DNA of 64,000 bases, from assembly GCF_024505185.1 (NCBI RefSeq), contig NZ_JANIBJ010000003.1, positions 1 through 64,000 of the forward strand. The letters are read 5' to 3'. Under the pieces are notes generated by a model. That model saw only the letters and a program-made list of their open reading frames with translations. It was not told where the DNA came from and did not search any database. A program made the position numbers and the translations under genes. Source of the DNA: Methylomonas subterranea. GTDB taxonomy: Bacteria > Pseudomonadota > Gammaproteobacteria > Methylococcales > Methylomonadaceae. Of the stretch, positions 35,609 to 46,088 are shown piece by piece; the first letter of the stretch is position 1; every line of letters begins with the position of its first letter.

Positions 35609-36919
35609 TTACACCAGCCGGCCCCAGACATCGTATTCGTCGGCTTCCTCGATTTCGACATCGACGAAATCGCCGACTTCAAGATGAACGGCACCATCGA
35701 TAAAGACCTGACCGTCGATTTCCGGCGCATCGCTTTTGCCGCGCGCCACGGCGCCTTCCTCGACCACTTCGTCAACCAATACGGTTTCGATTCGCCCCAC
35801 CCGCCGCCGCAGGCGCTCGGCGCTGATCGTGGCCTGATGCTCCATAAAGCGGGCCAGACGCTCCTGTTTGACATCCTCCGGCACCGAATCCGGCAACTCG
35901 TTGGCGGCGGCCCCTTTTACCGGCGAATAAGCAAAACAACCAACCCGGTCCATTTGCGCCTCGCTTAAAAATTGCAGCAATTCCTGAAATTCCTGCTCGG
36001 TTTCGCCGGGGAAGCCGACGATGAAGGTACTGCGTATCGTCAAGTCCGGGCAAATATTGCGCCAAGCCTTGATGCGCTCCAGATTGTTTTCCGCCGCCGC
36101 CGGCCGTTTCATCAGCTTTAAGATACGGCTATTGGCGTGCTGAAACGGAATATCCAGGTATGGCAATATCCTGCCCTCCGCCATCAACGGCACCACTTCG
36201 TCCACATGCGGGTAGGGATAGACGTAATGCATCCGCACCCAGATTCCCAATTCGCCCAACGCGGCCGCCAAATCGTAAAAGCGGGTTTGCAGGTCTTGGC
36301 CGCGCCAGCGCCGATGCTGATATTTCAAATCCAAGCCGTAGGCGCTGGTATCTTGCGAAACGATCAATAGCTCCTTGACGCCGGCATCGGCCAGGCGCTC
36401 GGCCTCCTGCATCACATCGTCGATGGGCCGGCTGGCTAAGTCGCCGCGCATGGACGGAATGATGCAAAAGGTGCAACGGTGGTTGCAACCTTCGGAGATT
36501 TTAAGATAGGCATAATGTTGCGGGGTCAGTTTGATGCCCTGCGGCGGCAGCAAATCCATAAACGGATTATGCGCCGGCGGCAAATGCTCATGCACCGCGC
36601 TCACCACCTCATCGGTGGCGTGCGCGCCGGTGATCTTCAATACTTGCGGATGGCGGGCCAGAATTTCGTCCTGGCGCGCACCCAGACAACCGGTAACAAT
36701 GACCCGGCCGTTTTCCGCCAGCGCCTCGCCTATGCTGTCCAACGACTCTTCCACGGCGGCATCGATGAAACCACAGGTGTTGACGATCACCAGATCGGAA
36801 TCCTTGTAATTCGGCGAAACCTGATAGCCCTCGACGCGCAGACGGGTCAAAATCTGCTCGCTGTCGACCAGGGCCTTCGGGCAGCCCAAACTGATAAAAC
36901 CAACGCGGGGATTACTCAT
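35609..36919 (-). CDS. rimO: Ribosomal protein S12 methylthiotransferase RimO
   Basis: This 436-residue radical-SAM methylthiotransferase starts with [16 protein letters not shown] (first Fe-S cluster cysteine). It has the radical-SAM CxxxCxxC as CNHRCTFC near residue 145, [11 protein letters not shown], and a C-terminal TRAM-like domain. It adds a methylthio group to Asp88 of ribosomal protein S12. It converges on the cold-shock gene, and tusE lies 28 bases upstream on the same strand. Confidence 0.95.
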   Translation of the reverse strand: MSNPRVGFISLGCPKALVDSEQILTRLRVEGYQVSPNYKDSDLVIVNTCGFIDAAVEESLDSIGEALAENGRVIVTGCLGARQDEILARHPQVLKITGAHATDEVVSAVHEHLPPAHNPFMDLLPPQGIKLTPQHYAYLKISEGCNHRCTFCIIPSMRGDLASRPIDDVMQEAERLADAGVKELLIVSQDTSAYGLDLKYQHRRWRGQDLQTRFYDLAAALGELGIWVRMHYVYPYPHVDEVVPLMAEGRILPYLDIPFQHANSRILKLMKRPAAAENNLERIKAWRNICPDLTIRSTFIVGFPGETEQEFQELLQFLSEAQMDRVGCFAYSPVKGAAANELPDSVPEDVKQERLARFMEHQATISAERLRRRVGRIETVLVDEVVEEGAVARGKSDAPEIDGQVFIDGAVHLEVGDFVDVEIEEADEYDVWGRLV

Positions 36920-36947
36920 GTATTTTTCTCAAAAGGTAAAAATCGAA

Positions 36948-37280
36948 TTACAAACAGGTGGGCGGCTTGGGCAGGCCCGCCAGCTTACAGGCGTATTTCA
37001 AAGGCCCGTCGGGGAACAGTTTTTGCAGATAACGGCTACTGGCCTTATCTTCGCCCAACGTTTTGCGAATGGCGGCGGCGAACATGCGCGCGTTGGGCAA
37101 ATGCTGATATTGCCGGTAATACTCGCGGATAAAAAACAGGATCTCCCAATGCGCGGCGCTGAGTTGAATACCGTTTTGGCCGGCCAGTTCTTCGGCTACC
37201 CGTTCGTTCCATAGCGCGGCATTACGCAGAAAACCATCGTCGGTGATTTCCAGCTCCAGCCCGTCTACCGTCAGCACCAC
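36948..37280 (-). CDS. tusE: DsrC/TusE-family sulfur carrier
   Basis: This 110-residue protein starts at a GTG that overlaps the end of the tusB gene by 10 bases. The family core WEILFFIREYYRQYQHLPNARM-like region is present, and the C-terminal arm ends ACKLAGLPKPPTCL. It has both the penultimate Cys and a second Cys 11 residues earlier; classical E. coli TusE keeps only the last, while DsrC proteins have both. The pairing with tusB suggests tRNA 2-thiouridine sulfur relay. The two-cysteine arm leaves a DsrC-type trisulfide role open. Confidence 0.85.
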   Translation of the reverse strand: MVLTVDGLELEITDDGFLRNAALWNERVAEELAGQNGIQLSAAHWEILFFIREYYRQYQHLPNARMFAAAIRKTLGEDKASSRYLQKLFPDGPLKYACKLAGLPKPPTCL

Positions 37281-37564
37281 GTATGAATCACCGGATTTTT
37301 CACCGTCAATTCAACCAGCCCCGCGTAATCGACCGGCAAAACCCCCGTCAACAATTGCCCGTACTCTATACCGCTCATGGACAGCATATCGCTTAAGGCA
37401 TAGACCCGGCAGCCCTTCGCCAGCAATCCGCTCAACTTGGCGTTGTCCCTGTGTCCCGCATAGGCGGCCCAAACCGCGCCGGCTTGCAATACCACATCGT
37501 CACCGCCGGCGATACGCTCCGGCAATGCCGAAGACAGCGTGGATTCGGCAATCAGATGCAACAT
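37271..37564 (-). CDS. tusB: TusB/DsrH-family sulfur relay protein
   Basis: The protein is 97 residues from the ATG that overlaps the SMR stop codon (TGATG). It has the DsrH/TusB fold pattern: an N-terminal LHLIAES strand, GDDVVLQAGAVWAA, a central GCRVYALSDML, and a C-terminal VDYAGLVELTVKNPVIHTWC. In E. coli TusB forms a TusBCD hexamer that passes sulfur to TusE. No tusC or tusD is in this window. It sits between an SMR exporter and tusE in an overlapping gene chain. Confidence 0.78.
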   Translation of the reverse strand: MLHLIAESTLSSALPERIAGGDDVVLQAGAVWAAYAGHRDNAKLSGLLAKGCRVYALSDMLSMSGIEYGQLLTGVLPVDYAGLVELTVKNPVIHTWC

Positions 37565-37884
37565 CAATCCACGTGGGTCAGTTTCAAGCCGGCAATGCCG
37601 ATCACTATCATCATGATGGAGGTCAAACGTATCCAGTCGGAGGATTCCTTAAACAAAAAGATGCCGATTATCGCCACCCCGACGGCGCCCATACCGGTCC
37701 AGACGGCGTATGCGGTGCCCAACGGCAGGGTTTTCAAGGACCACATCAACAAGCCGAAACTGCCGGCGCCGGATACGCAGGTCACCACGCTGGGCCATAA
37801 TTTGCTAAAACCTTCATTGTACTTTAGGCTTAGGGCGAAAATGATCTCCGAACAACCCGCTGCGAACAACAACAACCATCCCAT
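37564..37884 (-). CDS. SMR family exporter, Gdx/SugE type
   Basis: This 106-residue protein has four membrane helices, the essential membrane Glu at residue 13 (AAGCSE) and the Gdx/SugE signature GTAYAVWTGMGAVG around residue 57. Members of this clade export guanidinium, whereas EmrE/Qac members export larger cations. The signature supports Gdx. No guanidine riboswitch is visible in the 80 bp upstream. Its stop overlaps the tusB start, giving an operon SMR-tusB-tusE, probably with rimO. Confidence 0.85.
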   Translation of the reverse strand: MGWLLLFAAGCSEIIFALSLKYNEGFSKLWPSVVTCVSGAGSFGLLMWSLKTLPLGTAYAVWTGMGAVGVAIIGIFLFKESSDWIRLTSIMMIVIGIAGLKLTHVD

Positions 37885-37966
37885 TAACTTAGCCTTTTAT
37901 ATGCATAAAAATCCCGGCTATTTTACAATAGACGCTTTGTTTAAACTGCAACATTTAAACTTTTAG

Positions 37967-38704
37967 ATGGCAACGCAATCCGACTACATCGTTAAAAACG
38001 CCAAAATGGTGCTTAACCACTTCCATGAACTGGTTAGCAAAAAATGCCTGATTTCAGCGCATTTCGGCGACAGGAACACATCCTTTCTGACCACGATAGT
38101 CGAACTGGATCCCAAAAAAAAGCTGCTGCAATTGGATTGCGGTCCTTCCGAAACGGTCGACAACCAACTGCTGGCCGCCGATAAAGTGCTGTTTCGCACT
38201 GAATACAACGGCATCAAGGTGTCGTTTAGCGCCAAAAACATCCAGAAAATCCAGGCCGGCGGCGAATCGGTGTTGTCCATGCCCATCCCAGACAGCATAT
38301 TCTGGATGCAACGGCGCCAATATTACCGGGTTAAAATTCCATTCTCCCATGGCGGTAGCTACTGTCAGCTGAATTTCAAATCAGAAGCCGACGACAGCCA
38401 AGAAACCGTCAGGTTTCAGTTATACGATCTCAGCATGACCGGTGTTGCCTTTTTAAATCCCGATCCCAAATGGGCCGAACGGCTGCAACCCGATTGCCAG
38501 TTCGTCGATTGCAGCCTGCATCTAAACAACGGCAATCATGCGGTGGTGGCCTTTGTGATCAAAAACAATGTCAAGGTCCGCGGCGGCACGCTGACCCCGC
38601 AAGACAAGATAGGTTGCCTGTTTCAAGGCATGCCGACCAACTTTGAAACCAGTATCCAGCGTTACATGCAGGAAATCGAGCTACAGCAAAAGAATGCGGG
38701 CTAA
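37967..38704 (+). CDS. PilZ-domain c-di-GMP receptor (YcgR-like)
   Basis: This 245-residue protein has an N-terminal YcgR-like beta domain (residues 1-105), followed by PilZ with RRQYYRV near 116-122 and DLSMTGVAF near 150, the RxxxR and (D/N)xSxxG c-di-GMP-binding motifs. It would sense c-di-GMP in the cytoplasm and act on motility or surface traits. In this window it joins an HD-GYP phosphodiesterase and a riboswitch-like element, so c-di-GMP signalling is well represented. It is divergent from the SMR operon. Confidence 0.85.
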   Translation: MATQSDYIVKNAKMVLNHFHELVSKKCLISAHFGDRNTSFLTTIVELDPKKKLLQLDCGPSETVDNQLLAADKVLFRTEYNGIKVSFSAKNIQKIQAGGESVLSMPIPDSIFWMQRRQYYRVKIPFSHGGSYCQLNFKSEADDSQETVRFQLYDLSMTGVAFLNPDPKWAERLQPDCQFVDCSLHLNNGNHAVVAFVIKNNVKVRGGTLTPQDKIGCLFQGMPTNFETSIQRYMQEIELQQKNAG

Positions 38705-38805
38705 GCCCGCGCGAAACGGCCAAACCTCGACAAAGCGCCGGCTTCCCGCCGCATGAGCCGTCATCGCGTTTATAATCAAATCCGTTTCCGCTTAATCCCA
38801 TTGCA

Positions 38806-41800
38806 ATGTCGTCTTCAGTCTTAACCCCCGCCGCACTTCCCACCACTGCCGCCCAGCCGATTTATTGGAGCGGACTCCAGGGCTGCGGCGACTCCCTGGC
38901 ATTGGCCGAGGCTATCGGCCGGGAAAATCGCCTGCTGGTCATCGTCACTCAGGACACCCAGACCGCCCTGCGCCTGGAGCACGAGTTAGGCTTCTTCCTG
39001 CACAACAGCCTGCCCATTTTGCATTTCCCGGATTGGGAAACCCTGCCCTACGATGTATTCTCGCCACTGCCGGAAATCATCTCCGAACGTCTGCGAACCC
39101 TGGCCCTGCTGCCGGACACCCGCCGCGGAGCGTTGATTGTATCGGTCGCCACGCTGATGCATCGTCTGGCGCCGCGCGAACACGTGCTGGCGCGCAGCTT
39201 TGCCATGGAAGTCGGCGGCAGCCTGAACCTGGAACTCACCCGCGCCAAGTTGGAAGCGGTCGGTTATCAATGCGTGTCGCAAGTTTATCAACACGGCGAA
39301 TTCGCCGTGCGCGGCTCGATCCTGGATTTATATCCCATGGGCAGCAAACAGCCCTACCGCATCGAATTATTCGACGACGATGTGGATTCGATCCGCAGTT
39401 TCGACCCGGACACGCAAATGTCGCGGGAGAAAATGCACAAGATCGAGCTGTTTCCGGCCCGCGAGTTTCCGTTTACCGACGAGGCGATCAGGCATTTTCG
39501 GCAGGCTTTCCGCGAGCAGTTTCCGGAGTCGTCGCCGAAGAACACCTTGTACGTGGATATTTCCAAACAAATCGCTCCGGCCGGTATCGAGTATTATCTG
39601 CCGCTGTTCGTCGACCGCACCGAATCCTTGTTCGCCTATCTGCCCGATACGGCCTTGTTTGTATTACCGGCCGACTTTGCCGAGCATGCCCAGCGCTTTT
39701 ACCACGAAGCCGAAGAGCGTTATCAGCAACGCAAATACGATATCGAACGCCCGCTGTTGCCGCCGGCCGAACTGTTTCTGAGCGCCGAGGAAATCCAACG
39801 GCACAGCGCCGGTTTCAGCCGCATCGTGCTTGACAACACTGCGGAACAGGCCCATGCCTTCAATTTTCAAGCCCTGCCCGAGCTGGCTATCGACAGCCGC
39901 CTGAAGGAGCCGGCCCAACACCTGCGCCAATTCATCGAGGGCTTTGCCGGCAAAATCCTGTTCGTGGCCGAGACCGCCGGCCATCGGGAAGGACTGATAG
40001 ACAAACTGAAAAGCGTCAAGCTGAGCGTCAAACCGCTGCAAAGCTGGGCGGAATTTTTGCAGAGCGACGAGTCAAGCTGCATTGCGGTTGCCCCCATGGA
40101 TCAAGGCCTGTACCTGGGCGACCGATCGATAGCCATCATCACGGAAAGCCAGCTCAGTGGCGCCAAGGCCCAACAACGCCGGCGACGCCGGCAATCGGCC
40201 GCCCGCGAGCTGGAAAACATCTTCAACAACCTCAACGAACTGAGCATAGGTTCGCCGGTGGTGCATCAGGAACACGGCGTCGGCCGCTATCTGGGTCTGC
40301 AGACCTTGACAGTGGGCGATATCGAAGCCGAATTTCTGATGCTGGAATACGCCAACAATGACAAGCTGTATGTGCCGGTGTCCTCGCTGCATTTGATAGG
40401 CCGATACAGCGGCATCTCGGCCGACAACGCTCCGCTGCATAAACTCGGCGGCGAACAGTGGAGCAAGGCCAAGAAAAAGGCCATGGAGCGGGCACGGGAC
40501 GTGGCGGCCGAGTTACTGGACATTCACGCCAAGCGCGCCGCCCGCCAGGGCTTTGCCTTCGACATCGACAACAGCGACTACAACGCCTTCGCCGCCGCCT
40601 TCCCTTTCGAGGAAACCCCGGACCAAATCAGCGCCATCGACGCCATTCTGCACGACATGGCCGCCAGCCAACCCATGGACCGGGTGGTCTGCGGCGATGT
40701 CGGTTTCGGTAAAACCGAAGTAGCCATGCGCGCCGCTTTCGTTGCCGTGCAAAGCGGCAAACAGGTGGCGGTACTGGTGCCGACCACCCTGCTGGCCCAG
40801 CAGCATTATCAAAACTTCCGCGACCGTTTCGCCGACTGGCCGGTGCGTATCGAAGTGATGTCCCGCTTCGTCACCGCCAAACAACAAAAAACCGTGACCG
40901 ACGAACTGGCCGAGGGCAAAGTCGATATCATCATCGGCACCCATAAACTGCTGTCCAAGGACATGAAATACCAGGCGCTGGGTTTGGTCATCATCGACGA
41001 GGAACACCGTTTCGGCGTCACGCAGAAGGAACATTTTAAAAAACTGCGCTATGAGCTGGACATGCTGACGCTGACCGCCACGCCGATTCCGCGCACCCTC
41101 AACATGGCCATGGCCGGCCTGCGCGATATTTCCATCATCGCCACCCCGCCGCCGAATCGGCACGCCATCAAAACCTTCGTCACCGAATGGATAGACTCGC
41201 AGGTGCAGGAAGCCTGCCAGCGGGAAATCAAACGCGGCGGCCAGGTGTTCTTTCTGCACAACGACGTCAAAACCATGGACAAAATGGCCCGCGAATTGGA
41301 AACGCTGGTGCCGGAAGCGCGCATTCAGGTCGCCCACGGCCAAATGGCCGAACGCGAGCTGGAGCAAATCATGCTGGATTTTTACCACCAGCGTTTCAAT
41401 CTGTTGATCGCCAGCACCATTATCGAAAGCGGCATCGACATCCCCAGCGCCAATACCATCGTCATCAACCGCGCCGACAAACTGGGTTTGGCGCAATTGC
41501 ATCAGTTGCGCGGACGAGTCGGCCGTTCTCACCACCGTGCCTACGCCTATTGCATCGTGCCGCCCAAGTCCTTGATGACCAAGGACGCCATCAAACGCCT
41601 GGAAGCCTTCGAAACCTCGGGCGAACTGGGCGCCGGCTTCATGCTGTCCTCGCACGACATGGAGATACGCGGGGCCGGCGAGTTGCTGGGTGACGAACAA
41701 AGCGGCCAAATTCAGGAAATCGGCTTCAGCCTGTATACCGAATTGCTGGAGCGGGCCGTCAACGCGCTGAAATCCGGCAAACAACCCGAACTCGACGCCC

Positions 41801-42261
41801 CCCTGGATCTGGGCCCGGAAGTCGACCTGCAAACCGCCGCCCTGATTCCGGAAGATTATCTGCCGGATATTCACGCCAGGCTGGTGCTGTATAAACGCAT
41901 CGCCAGCGCCGACAACCAGGAAGATTTGCGCAAATTGAAGGTGGAAATGATAGACCGCTTCGGTTTGCTGCCGGATCAGGTCAAGGCCTTGTTTGCCATC
42001 ACCGAACTGAAACAGCAATCCGCGCCCTTGGGCATCAAGAAAATCGAAGCCCACGCGACCGGCGGCCGCATCGTATTCGGCGCCACGCCGCGCATCGACA
42101 CCGCCGAACTGATCAACATGATACAAAGCCAATCGCGGGTGTATAAATTCGACGGCGCGGATAAATTGCGCTTTACCCACACCTTCAAGGACATGGAAGA
42201 CAAGGTGGCGTTTTTGGAGAAGTTACTAGCCAGGCTGGGGACGAAAGCTAGCTCCGATTAG
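38806..42261 (+). CDS. mfd: Transcription-repair coupling factor Mfd
   Basis: This 1151-residue protein has the full Mfd order: UvrB-like module (residues 1-350), RNA polymerase-interacting CarD-like domain ([18 protein letters not shown] near 480), translocase with Walker [10 protein letters not shown] near 632 and DEEHRFG near 730, and the TRCF C-terminal domain. It removes stalled RNA polymerase at lesions and recruits UvrA. The stop codon falls inside a dispersed inverted repeat, so the last residues (SSD) are encoded by repeat sequence. Confidence 0.96.
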   Translation: MSSSVLTPAALPTTAAQPIYWSGLQGCGDSLALAEAIGRENRLLVIVTQDTQTALRLEHELGFFLHNSLPILHFPDWETLPYDVFSPLPEIISERLRTLALLPDTRRGALIVSVATLMHRLAPREHVLARSFAMEVGGSLNLELTRAKLEAVGYQCVSQVYQHGEFAVRGSILDLYPMGSKQPYRIELFDDDVDSIRSFDPDTQMSREKMHKIELFPAREFPFTDEAIRHFRQAFREQFPESSPKNTLYVDISKQIAPAGIEYYLPLFVDRTESLFAYLPDTALFVLPADFAEHAQRFYHEAEERYQQRKYDIERPLLPPAELFLSAEEIQRHSAGFSRIVLDNTAEQAHAFNFQALPELAIDSRLKEPAQHLRQFIEGFAGKILFVAETAGHREGLIDKLKSVKLSVKPLQSWAEFLQSDESSCIAVAPMDQGLYLGDRSIAIITESQLSGAKAQQRRRRRQSAARELENIFNNLNELSIGSPVVHQEHGVGRYLGLQTLTVGDIEAEFLMLEYANNDKLYVPVSSLHLIGRYSGISADNAPLHKLGGEQWSKAKKKAMERARDVAAELLDIHAKRAARQGFAFDIDNSDYNAFAAAFPFEETPDQISAIDAILHDMAASQPMDRVVCGDVGFGKTEVAMRAAFVAVQSGKQVAVLVPTTLLAQQHYQNFRDRFADWPVRIEVMSRFVTAKQQKTVTDELAEGKVDIIIGTHKLLSKDMKYQALGLVIIDEEHRFGVTQKEHFKKLRYELDMLTLTATPIPRTLNMAMAGLRDISIIATPPPNRHAIKTFVTEWIDSQVQEACQREIKRGGQVFFLHNDVKTMDKMARELETLVPEARIQVAHGQMAERELEQIMLDFYHQRFNLLIASTIIESGIDIPSANTIVINRADKLGLAQLHQLRGRVGRSHHRAYAYCIVPPKSLMTKDAIKRLEAFETSGELGAGFMLSSHDMEIRGAGELLGDEQSGQIQEIGFSLYTELLERAVNALKSGKQPELDAPLDLGPEVDLQTAALIPEDYLPDIHARLVLYKRIASADNQEDLRKLKVEMIDRFGLLPDQVKALFAITELKQQSAPLGIKKIEAHATGGRIVFGATPRIDTAELINMIQSQSRVYKFDGADKLRFTHTFKDMEDKVAFLEKLLARLGTKASSD

Positions 42262-42382
42262 CGCTAGGGTAATCGGAGGGACTATTAAACGACCTCATGC
42301 GTACGATTACGCTTCGCAAATCGTACCTACGTGGGCTAGCCAGATACGAATGTAGGCCGGAATAAGCAATAGCGTTTCCGAC
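42252..42382. repeat. Cluster of REP-like inverted repeats overlapping the mfd stop
   Basis: CTCCGATTA (42252) pairs with TAATCGGAG (42270), and GTACGATT (42300) pairs with AATCGTAC near 42326. A third unit, GTAGGCCGGAATAAGCAATA plus GCGTTTCCG, follows from 42354. The first unit contains the mfd stop codon and resembles the repeat at 11119. The third recurs near 47059. Confidence 0.65.
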
Positions 42383-42481
42383 GGGACTCCATCGTCGCAT
42401 TGACTTGCCCCGACCGACAAGGCCCAAAACCGCCTCCCAACCATCCAAGGGCTTTGGCGGGGAGGTTATCCTTATCTGCTT

Positions 42482-43174
42482 TCAAAACTGCTCATCCGCC
42501 GCACTATACAAGGGCAGCCAGGTCGAGTCGCTCAGTTGTTCGTCCATGGCCTTGCCGGGAGCGCATTGGTCGGAAAAGTATTGCGCGCTCATCCAGCCGT
42601 CGCCACTCCGACCCATATAGCTGTTGAAATAAAAATCCAGCGCCTGTTTGCGCGCCAAGGCCTCCGGTACGCCCAACAACATGGCCGCGCGAGTGTCGCG
42701 CTGAATGGCTTGGCATTCGGTGCGGGCTTCGTTGGTTTCGCCGCGCACGTGCATGCTTTCGTGGGTGAACATGTGCAGCGCGAAAAAGTCTTCCGGGCTG
42801 GCGCTGGCCGGCTTGTTGACGTAATCCATCAGCGTGGCGCACCAGCCGTGTTGAAACACGATTTGGCCGGTTTCTATATTGGCATGACCAGCGGCGAACT
42901 GTTCGCTGTCGAACAGAGTATCGGCCACGCTGTTACAGTGCACCCGCGCCGGCCGGCCGTCGGCCAGCTGGGTAGCCTTGGCCGACAGCAAACGCTCGAA
43001 GCGCCAATATTTCAGGGGCTGCCAGGCGAAGCCCGCCGACAGGGCCATGCAGGCGATCAGATAGGGTTTGAAGACGGGCCGGGGTTGCGCATAGCCGCGT
43101 CGCGGTACCCTGGCAGCCCGGACTTCCCGAAACGCCAGCCAGGCAAAAACCGCGGCGGCAATGATCCATAACAT
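42482..43174 (-). CDS. Membrane-anchored protein with HExxH zincin motif, function unknown
   Basis: The protein is 230 residues from MLWIIAAAVFAWLAF; the frame extends upstream into mltA without support. It has one or two N-terminal membrane helices (about 2-16 and 35-52), then a domain probably facing the periplasm. H138-E-S-M-H142 is a HExxH metal-binding motif with further Glu residues at 146, 149 and 153, which suggests a small zinc metallopeptidase. Several cysteines are present. The gene follows mltA by 8 bases, linking it to cell-envelope work. The family is not recognised and activity is inferred only from the motif. Confidence 0.65.
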   Translation of the reverse strand: MLWIIAAAVFAWLAFREVRAARVPRRGYAQPRPVFKPYLIACMALSAGFAWQPLKYWRFERLLSAKATQLADGRPARVHCNSVADTLFDSEQFAAGHANIETGQIVFQHGWCATLMDYVNKPASASPEDFFALHMFTHESMHVRGETNEARTECQAIQRDTRAAMLLGVPEALARKQALDFYFNSYMGRSGDGWMSAQYFSDQCAPGKAMDEQLSDSTWLPLYSAADEQF

Positions 43175-43182
43175 CTTTGCAA

Positions 43183-44418
43183 TTAGCCGACGGTTACGTG
43201 CTTGGGCACCAATAAAAAGTAACGGCCGCGCGATTTCATGACACCAGCCAATTCCCCGGCCTGTTCGCCCGCTCCCCAGTAAACGTCGCCCCTTATCACG
43301 CCCTTGATGGCGCCGCCGGTGTCCTGCGCCATGACCAAACGCCGCAGCCGCTGTTGGCCCGCCGGATGTTCGGCATCCAGCCACAACGGCACGCCGAGCG
43401 GCAGATAGTTCTTATCCACCGCAAGGCTGTAGCCGGCCGTCAACGGCACATTCATCGAACCGATCGGGCCTTCGGCCGTGCGGGCATCGCCGAATTTGAA
43501 AAACACATAGGATTGATTTTGCAGCATCAATTCCCGCCCTTCTTTCGGATGATGCATGATCCAGTCGCGGATACTCTGCATCGAAATGGCTTCGCGGGCG
43601 ATTTCGCCGCGATCCACCAGGGATTTGCCGATGGCGTAATAGGCGCGGCCGTTTTTGCCGGCGTAGCTCAAGGAGCGAACCGAGCCGTCTTCCATCAACA
43701 CCTGGCCCGAACCCTGAATTTCCATAAAAAAGGCGTCGATGTCGCTATCGACCCACAATAATTCCAGCCCCTTGCCGGCCAGGGCGCCGGCATTGATTTC
43801 CGCCCGCTCGTAATATGGCACAAAGTGTCCGTTGACCCAGCGACCGCTTTGACCGTTGCTTTTAACCAGATCCCTGGGCATGCCGTAAATCGGCACCCAA
43901 TAACGCGGGCCGGGCCGCGTGGACCCGCGCAGTTGCGGCACGAAATAACCGGTGAACAGACCGTCGAAATTGCCGCTGTTGGCGACGGCGTATGGCTTGA
44001 ACCAACGTTCAAAAAACTGTTTTTCCTGTCCCCGCTCTACTTGAATGCCGCACAACTTTTTCCAATCGCCTATCCGCCCCAATCCGAAAACCCCGCTCAA
44101 CGGCCTGTCGTCGGGTTGGGCCCGCCAAGCGGCGCAGGAGCGTTGAAACGATTGAAATGCCGCGCCGTGGTTATCCTGATGCCAGCCCGGCAGTTCGTTG
44201 AACTCGGTCGGAAAAATTTGCACCGACGGATCGTTTTTCATCGCCAGCGGCGGACCCAGCCGGGGTTGACGTTCCAAGGCCGAAGGTTGCCGAGGTATCG
44301 GCGCGGGCGCATGGCTGCGCTCCGGCGTAGCGCCGCAGGCCGCCAAAACGGCCGCCATTGCGATGAGGGATAAGCGGGACGAAGTTTTCAATAGACGTTC
44401 AAGCATAAGACGAAACAT
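43183..44418 (-). CDS. mltA: Membrane-bound lytic murein transglycosylase A
   Basis: The protein is about 411 residues from the ATG at 44418; a start at 44406 is also possible. The lipobox VLAACGA near residue 30 marks an outer-membrane lipoprotein. The MltA domain (GLFTGYFVPQLRGS) and the C-terminal 3D domain (AQDTGGAIKGVIRGDVYWG, with catalytic Asp residues) are clear. It cleaves peptidoglycan glycan strands with formation of 1,6-anhydromuramic acid. The HExxH protein follows it. Confidence 0.93.
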   Translation of the reverse strand: MFRLMLERLLKTSSRLSLIAMAAVLAACGATPERSHAPAPIPRQPSALERQPRLGPPLAMKNDPSVQIFPTEFNELPGWHQDNHGAAFQSFQRSCAAWRAQPDDRPLSGVFGLGRIGDWKKLCGIQVERGQEKQFFERWFKPYAVANSGNFDGLFTGYFVPQLRGSTRPGPRYWVPIYGMPRDLVKSNGQSGRWVNGHFVPYYERAEINAGALAGKGLELLWVDSDIDAFFMEIQGSGQVLMEDGSVRSLSYAGKNGRAYYAIGKSLVDRGEIAREAISMQSIRDWIMHHPKEGRELMLQNQSYVFFKFGDARTAEGPIGSMNVPLTAGYSLAVDKNYLPLGVPLWLDAEHPAGQQRLRRLVMAQDTGGAIKGVIRGDVYWGAGEQAGELAGVMKSRGRYFLLVPKHVTVG

Positions 44419-44554
44419 AAGTGCAGCCAACGGCTGCCATTGTAACGCTCATGCGGGCCCGGCATCACCGGCAAATAAAAGCCAATCTCGCAAGAGCGAC
44501 GCGTAATCGCGATGATGGCCTTGCAAAGCGCGACTACGCATCGAACACAGCCGG

Positions 44555-45760
44555 CTAAAGATAGCGCCCCGGATCGATCCCCCAGCGCGACGGCACTTCA
44601 AACGAGACGATGCGATCATGGCAGCCGGGTTTGGACAGATCGAAATCGCGCGGCGGCGCGAACGCGCGGGACTCGGCGTTGAAAACCGCCCTGACCTTGG
44701 GATGCAGTAAATTCTCATGATGCTGCTCGAGGACGACGGCCAGATAGCCGCTTTCCAGCCGCACCAGCGTGCCGACCGGGTAAATGCCTATGCAGCGGAT
44801 GAATTGGTGCACCAAGGTCAGATTGAAATGGTGGTCGCTCCACTCCAGCAATTTTCTCAATACCTCCGTGGGCTCCCTGCCCGCATGATAGATACGTGTC
44901 GAGGTCAGCGCGTCGTAAACATCCACCACCGACGCCATCTGCCCGTAGCGGCTGATCCGGTCGCCCTTCAGCCCCAGCGGATAGCCGCTGCCGTCGTAAC
45001 ATTCGTGATGTTCGGCAGCGACGCTCAGCGCAATCGGCGAAATGCCCGCTGTCTGCCGCAACACCGCGCTGCCGTAACGGACATGCTGCTTCATGATCTC
45101 GAATTCGGCTTCCGTGAGTTTGCCGGGCTTGTTCAGGATGCTGTTCGGCACCTGCATTTTGCCGATATCGTGCATCAAGCCGCCCAGGCCGACCAGTTCG
45201 ATGGTTTTGCGGTCGATATCCAGTGCCCTGCAAAAACCGATCAACAAGGTGCCCACCGCCACCGAATGCTGAAAGGTATATTGGTCGGCCTGCTTGATTC
45301 GAAGCAGACTGACGATGGCATCCGGGTTGCGAAAAATGGAATCGGCGATGCCGGAGACCACCGGCTCGACCAGTTCCAGTTCCACCTGCTTGCCCAAGCG
45401 GCAATCCTGCAACACGTTATGCACGATGCGGTGGGCTTCGCGGCAAAGATGGCGGGCTTTTAGCCTTTCCTTCTCCACGCTGACCGGATGCGGCTCGCGG
45501 CGCGGAATTTGCCCCAGGGCTTGCATGCGATCGTCGAGCTGCCTATGCACTTCCTCGGCACTAGGTGCGTCCGGCATATCCGAACCGAGCTCTGTATCGA
45601 TATAGACCTGGCGAATGCCGTACTCCGCAATTCGCTCTATATCGCGCCCGGAACGGACTAGAAAACGATTACGCAAAAACGGATGATCCAACCAGGGGCA
45701 ATTGATGTCATGGATAAACATCTTGGGTTTAAGGTCGGTGACATCGATTTTTTTAATCAT
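44555..45760 (-). CDS. HD-GYP c-di-GMP phosphodiesterase with DUF3391 domain
   Basis: In this 401-residue protein, residues 1-120 match the DUF3391 N-terminal domain that often precedes HD-GYP. The HD-GYP catalytic domain follows, with HDIGK near 218, HHECYDGSGYPLGLKGDRI near 275, and further conserved residues (VVDVYDALTS). The complete HHExxDGxGYP signature predicts active hydrolysis of c-di-GMP to GMP. It is cytoplasmic with no membrane segment. It is a single gene, upstream of a repeat-rich intergenic region. Confidence 0.92.
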   Translation of the reverse strand: MIKKIDVTDLKPKMFIHDINCPWLDHPFLRNRFLVRSGRDIERIAEYGIRQVYIDTELGSDMPDAPSAEEVHRQLDDRMQALGQIPRREPHPVSVEKERLKARHLCREAHRIVHNVLQDCRLGKQVELELVEPVVSGIADSIFRNPDAIVSLLRIKQADQYTFQHSVAVGTLLIGFCRALDIDRKTIELVGLGGLMHDIGKMQVPNSILNKPGKLTEAEFEIMKQHVRYGSAVLRQTAGISPIALSVAAEHHECYDGSGYPLGLKGDRISRYGQMASVVDVYDALTSTRIYHAGREPTEVLRKLLEWSDHHFNLTLVHQFIRCIGIYPVGTLVRLESGYLAVVLEQHHENLLHPKVRAVFNAESRAFAPPRDFDLSKPGCHDRIVSFEVPSRWGIDPGRYL

Positions 45761-45935
45761 CGCTCGGTTTGGCCGCTGGGAATATCGCCGCGATCACTCG
45801 CGCCGCTTAATTTACAGTAGCTTTGGCGCTATAGGCAAAGCTTTTACTCTGAAAGTCACGCGGCAACCGCCCAAAATACTAACGACATAACGCCGTTGAC
45901 TTTCATCTGCCGGGGTGATTGCAAGGCCTTCATGA

Positions 45936-46063
45936 GCGTTACTCTGAAAGTCATGGTGGGAGCGGCGCATAGTCGCGATTGGCAAGGTCATCATCGCGAC
46001 TATGCGTCGCTCCTACTAGACTGCCTTTCATTTGCCGGAGCGACTCGCCGGTTTCATAATCGT
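45936..46063. repeat. Interspersed repeat of about 125 bp, copy B
   Basis: It is homologous to 20098-20222 over most of its length. A short direct repeat TTACTCTGAAAGTCA begins at about 45845 and again at about 45938, so a partial extra copy may precede it. The region 45761-46088 has no gene. Confidence 0.65.
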
Positions 46064-46088
46064 TAGGCAAATCGATAGCCCTACAAAA

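Noticed and set aside
37885-37966. Guanidine riboswitch before the Gdx-type exporter
   Set aside because: The 80-bp AT-rich gap lacks the conserved ACGR hairpins or ykkC core.
40513-42180. Long open frame antisense to mfd
   Set aside because: It is a shadow of GC-rich mfd codons; low-complexity His/Gly/Gln composition and no ribosome site.
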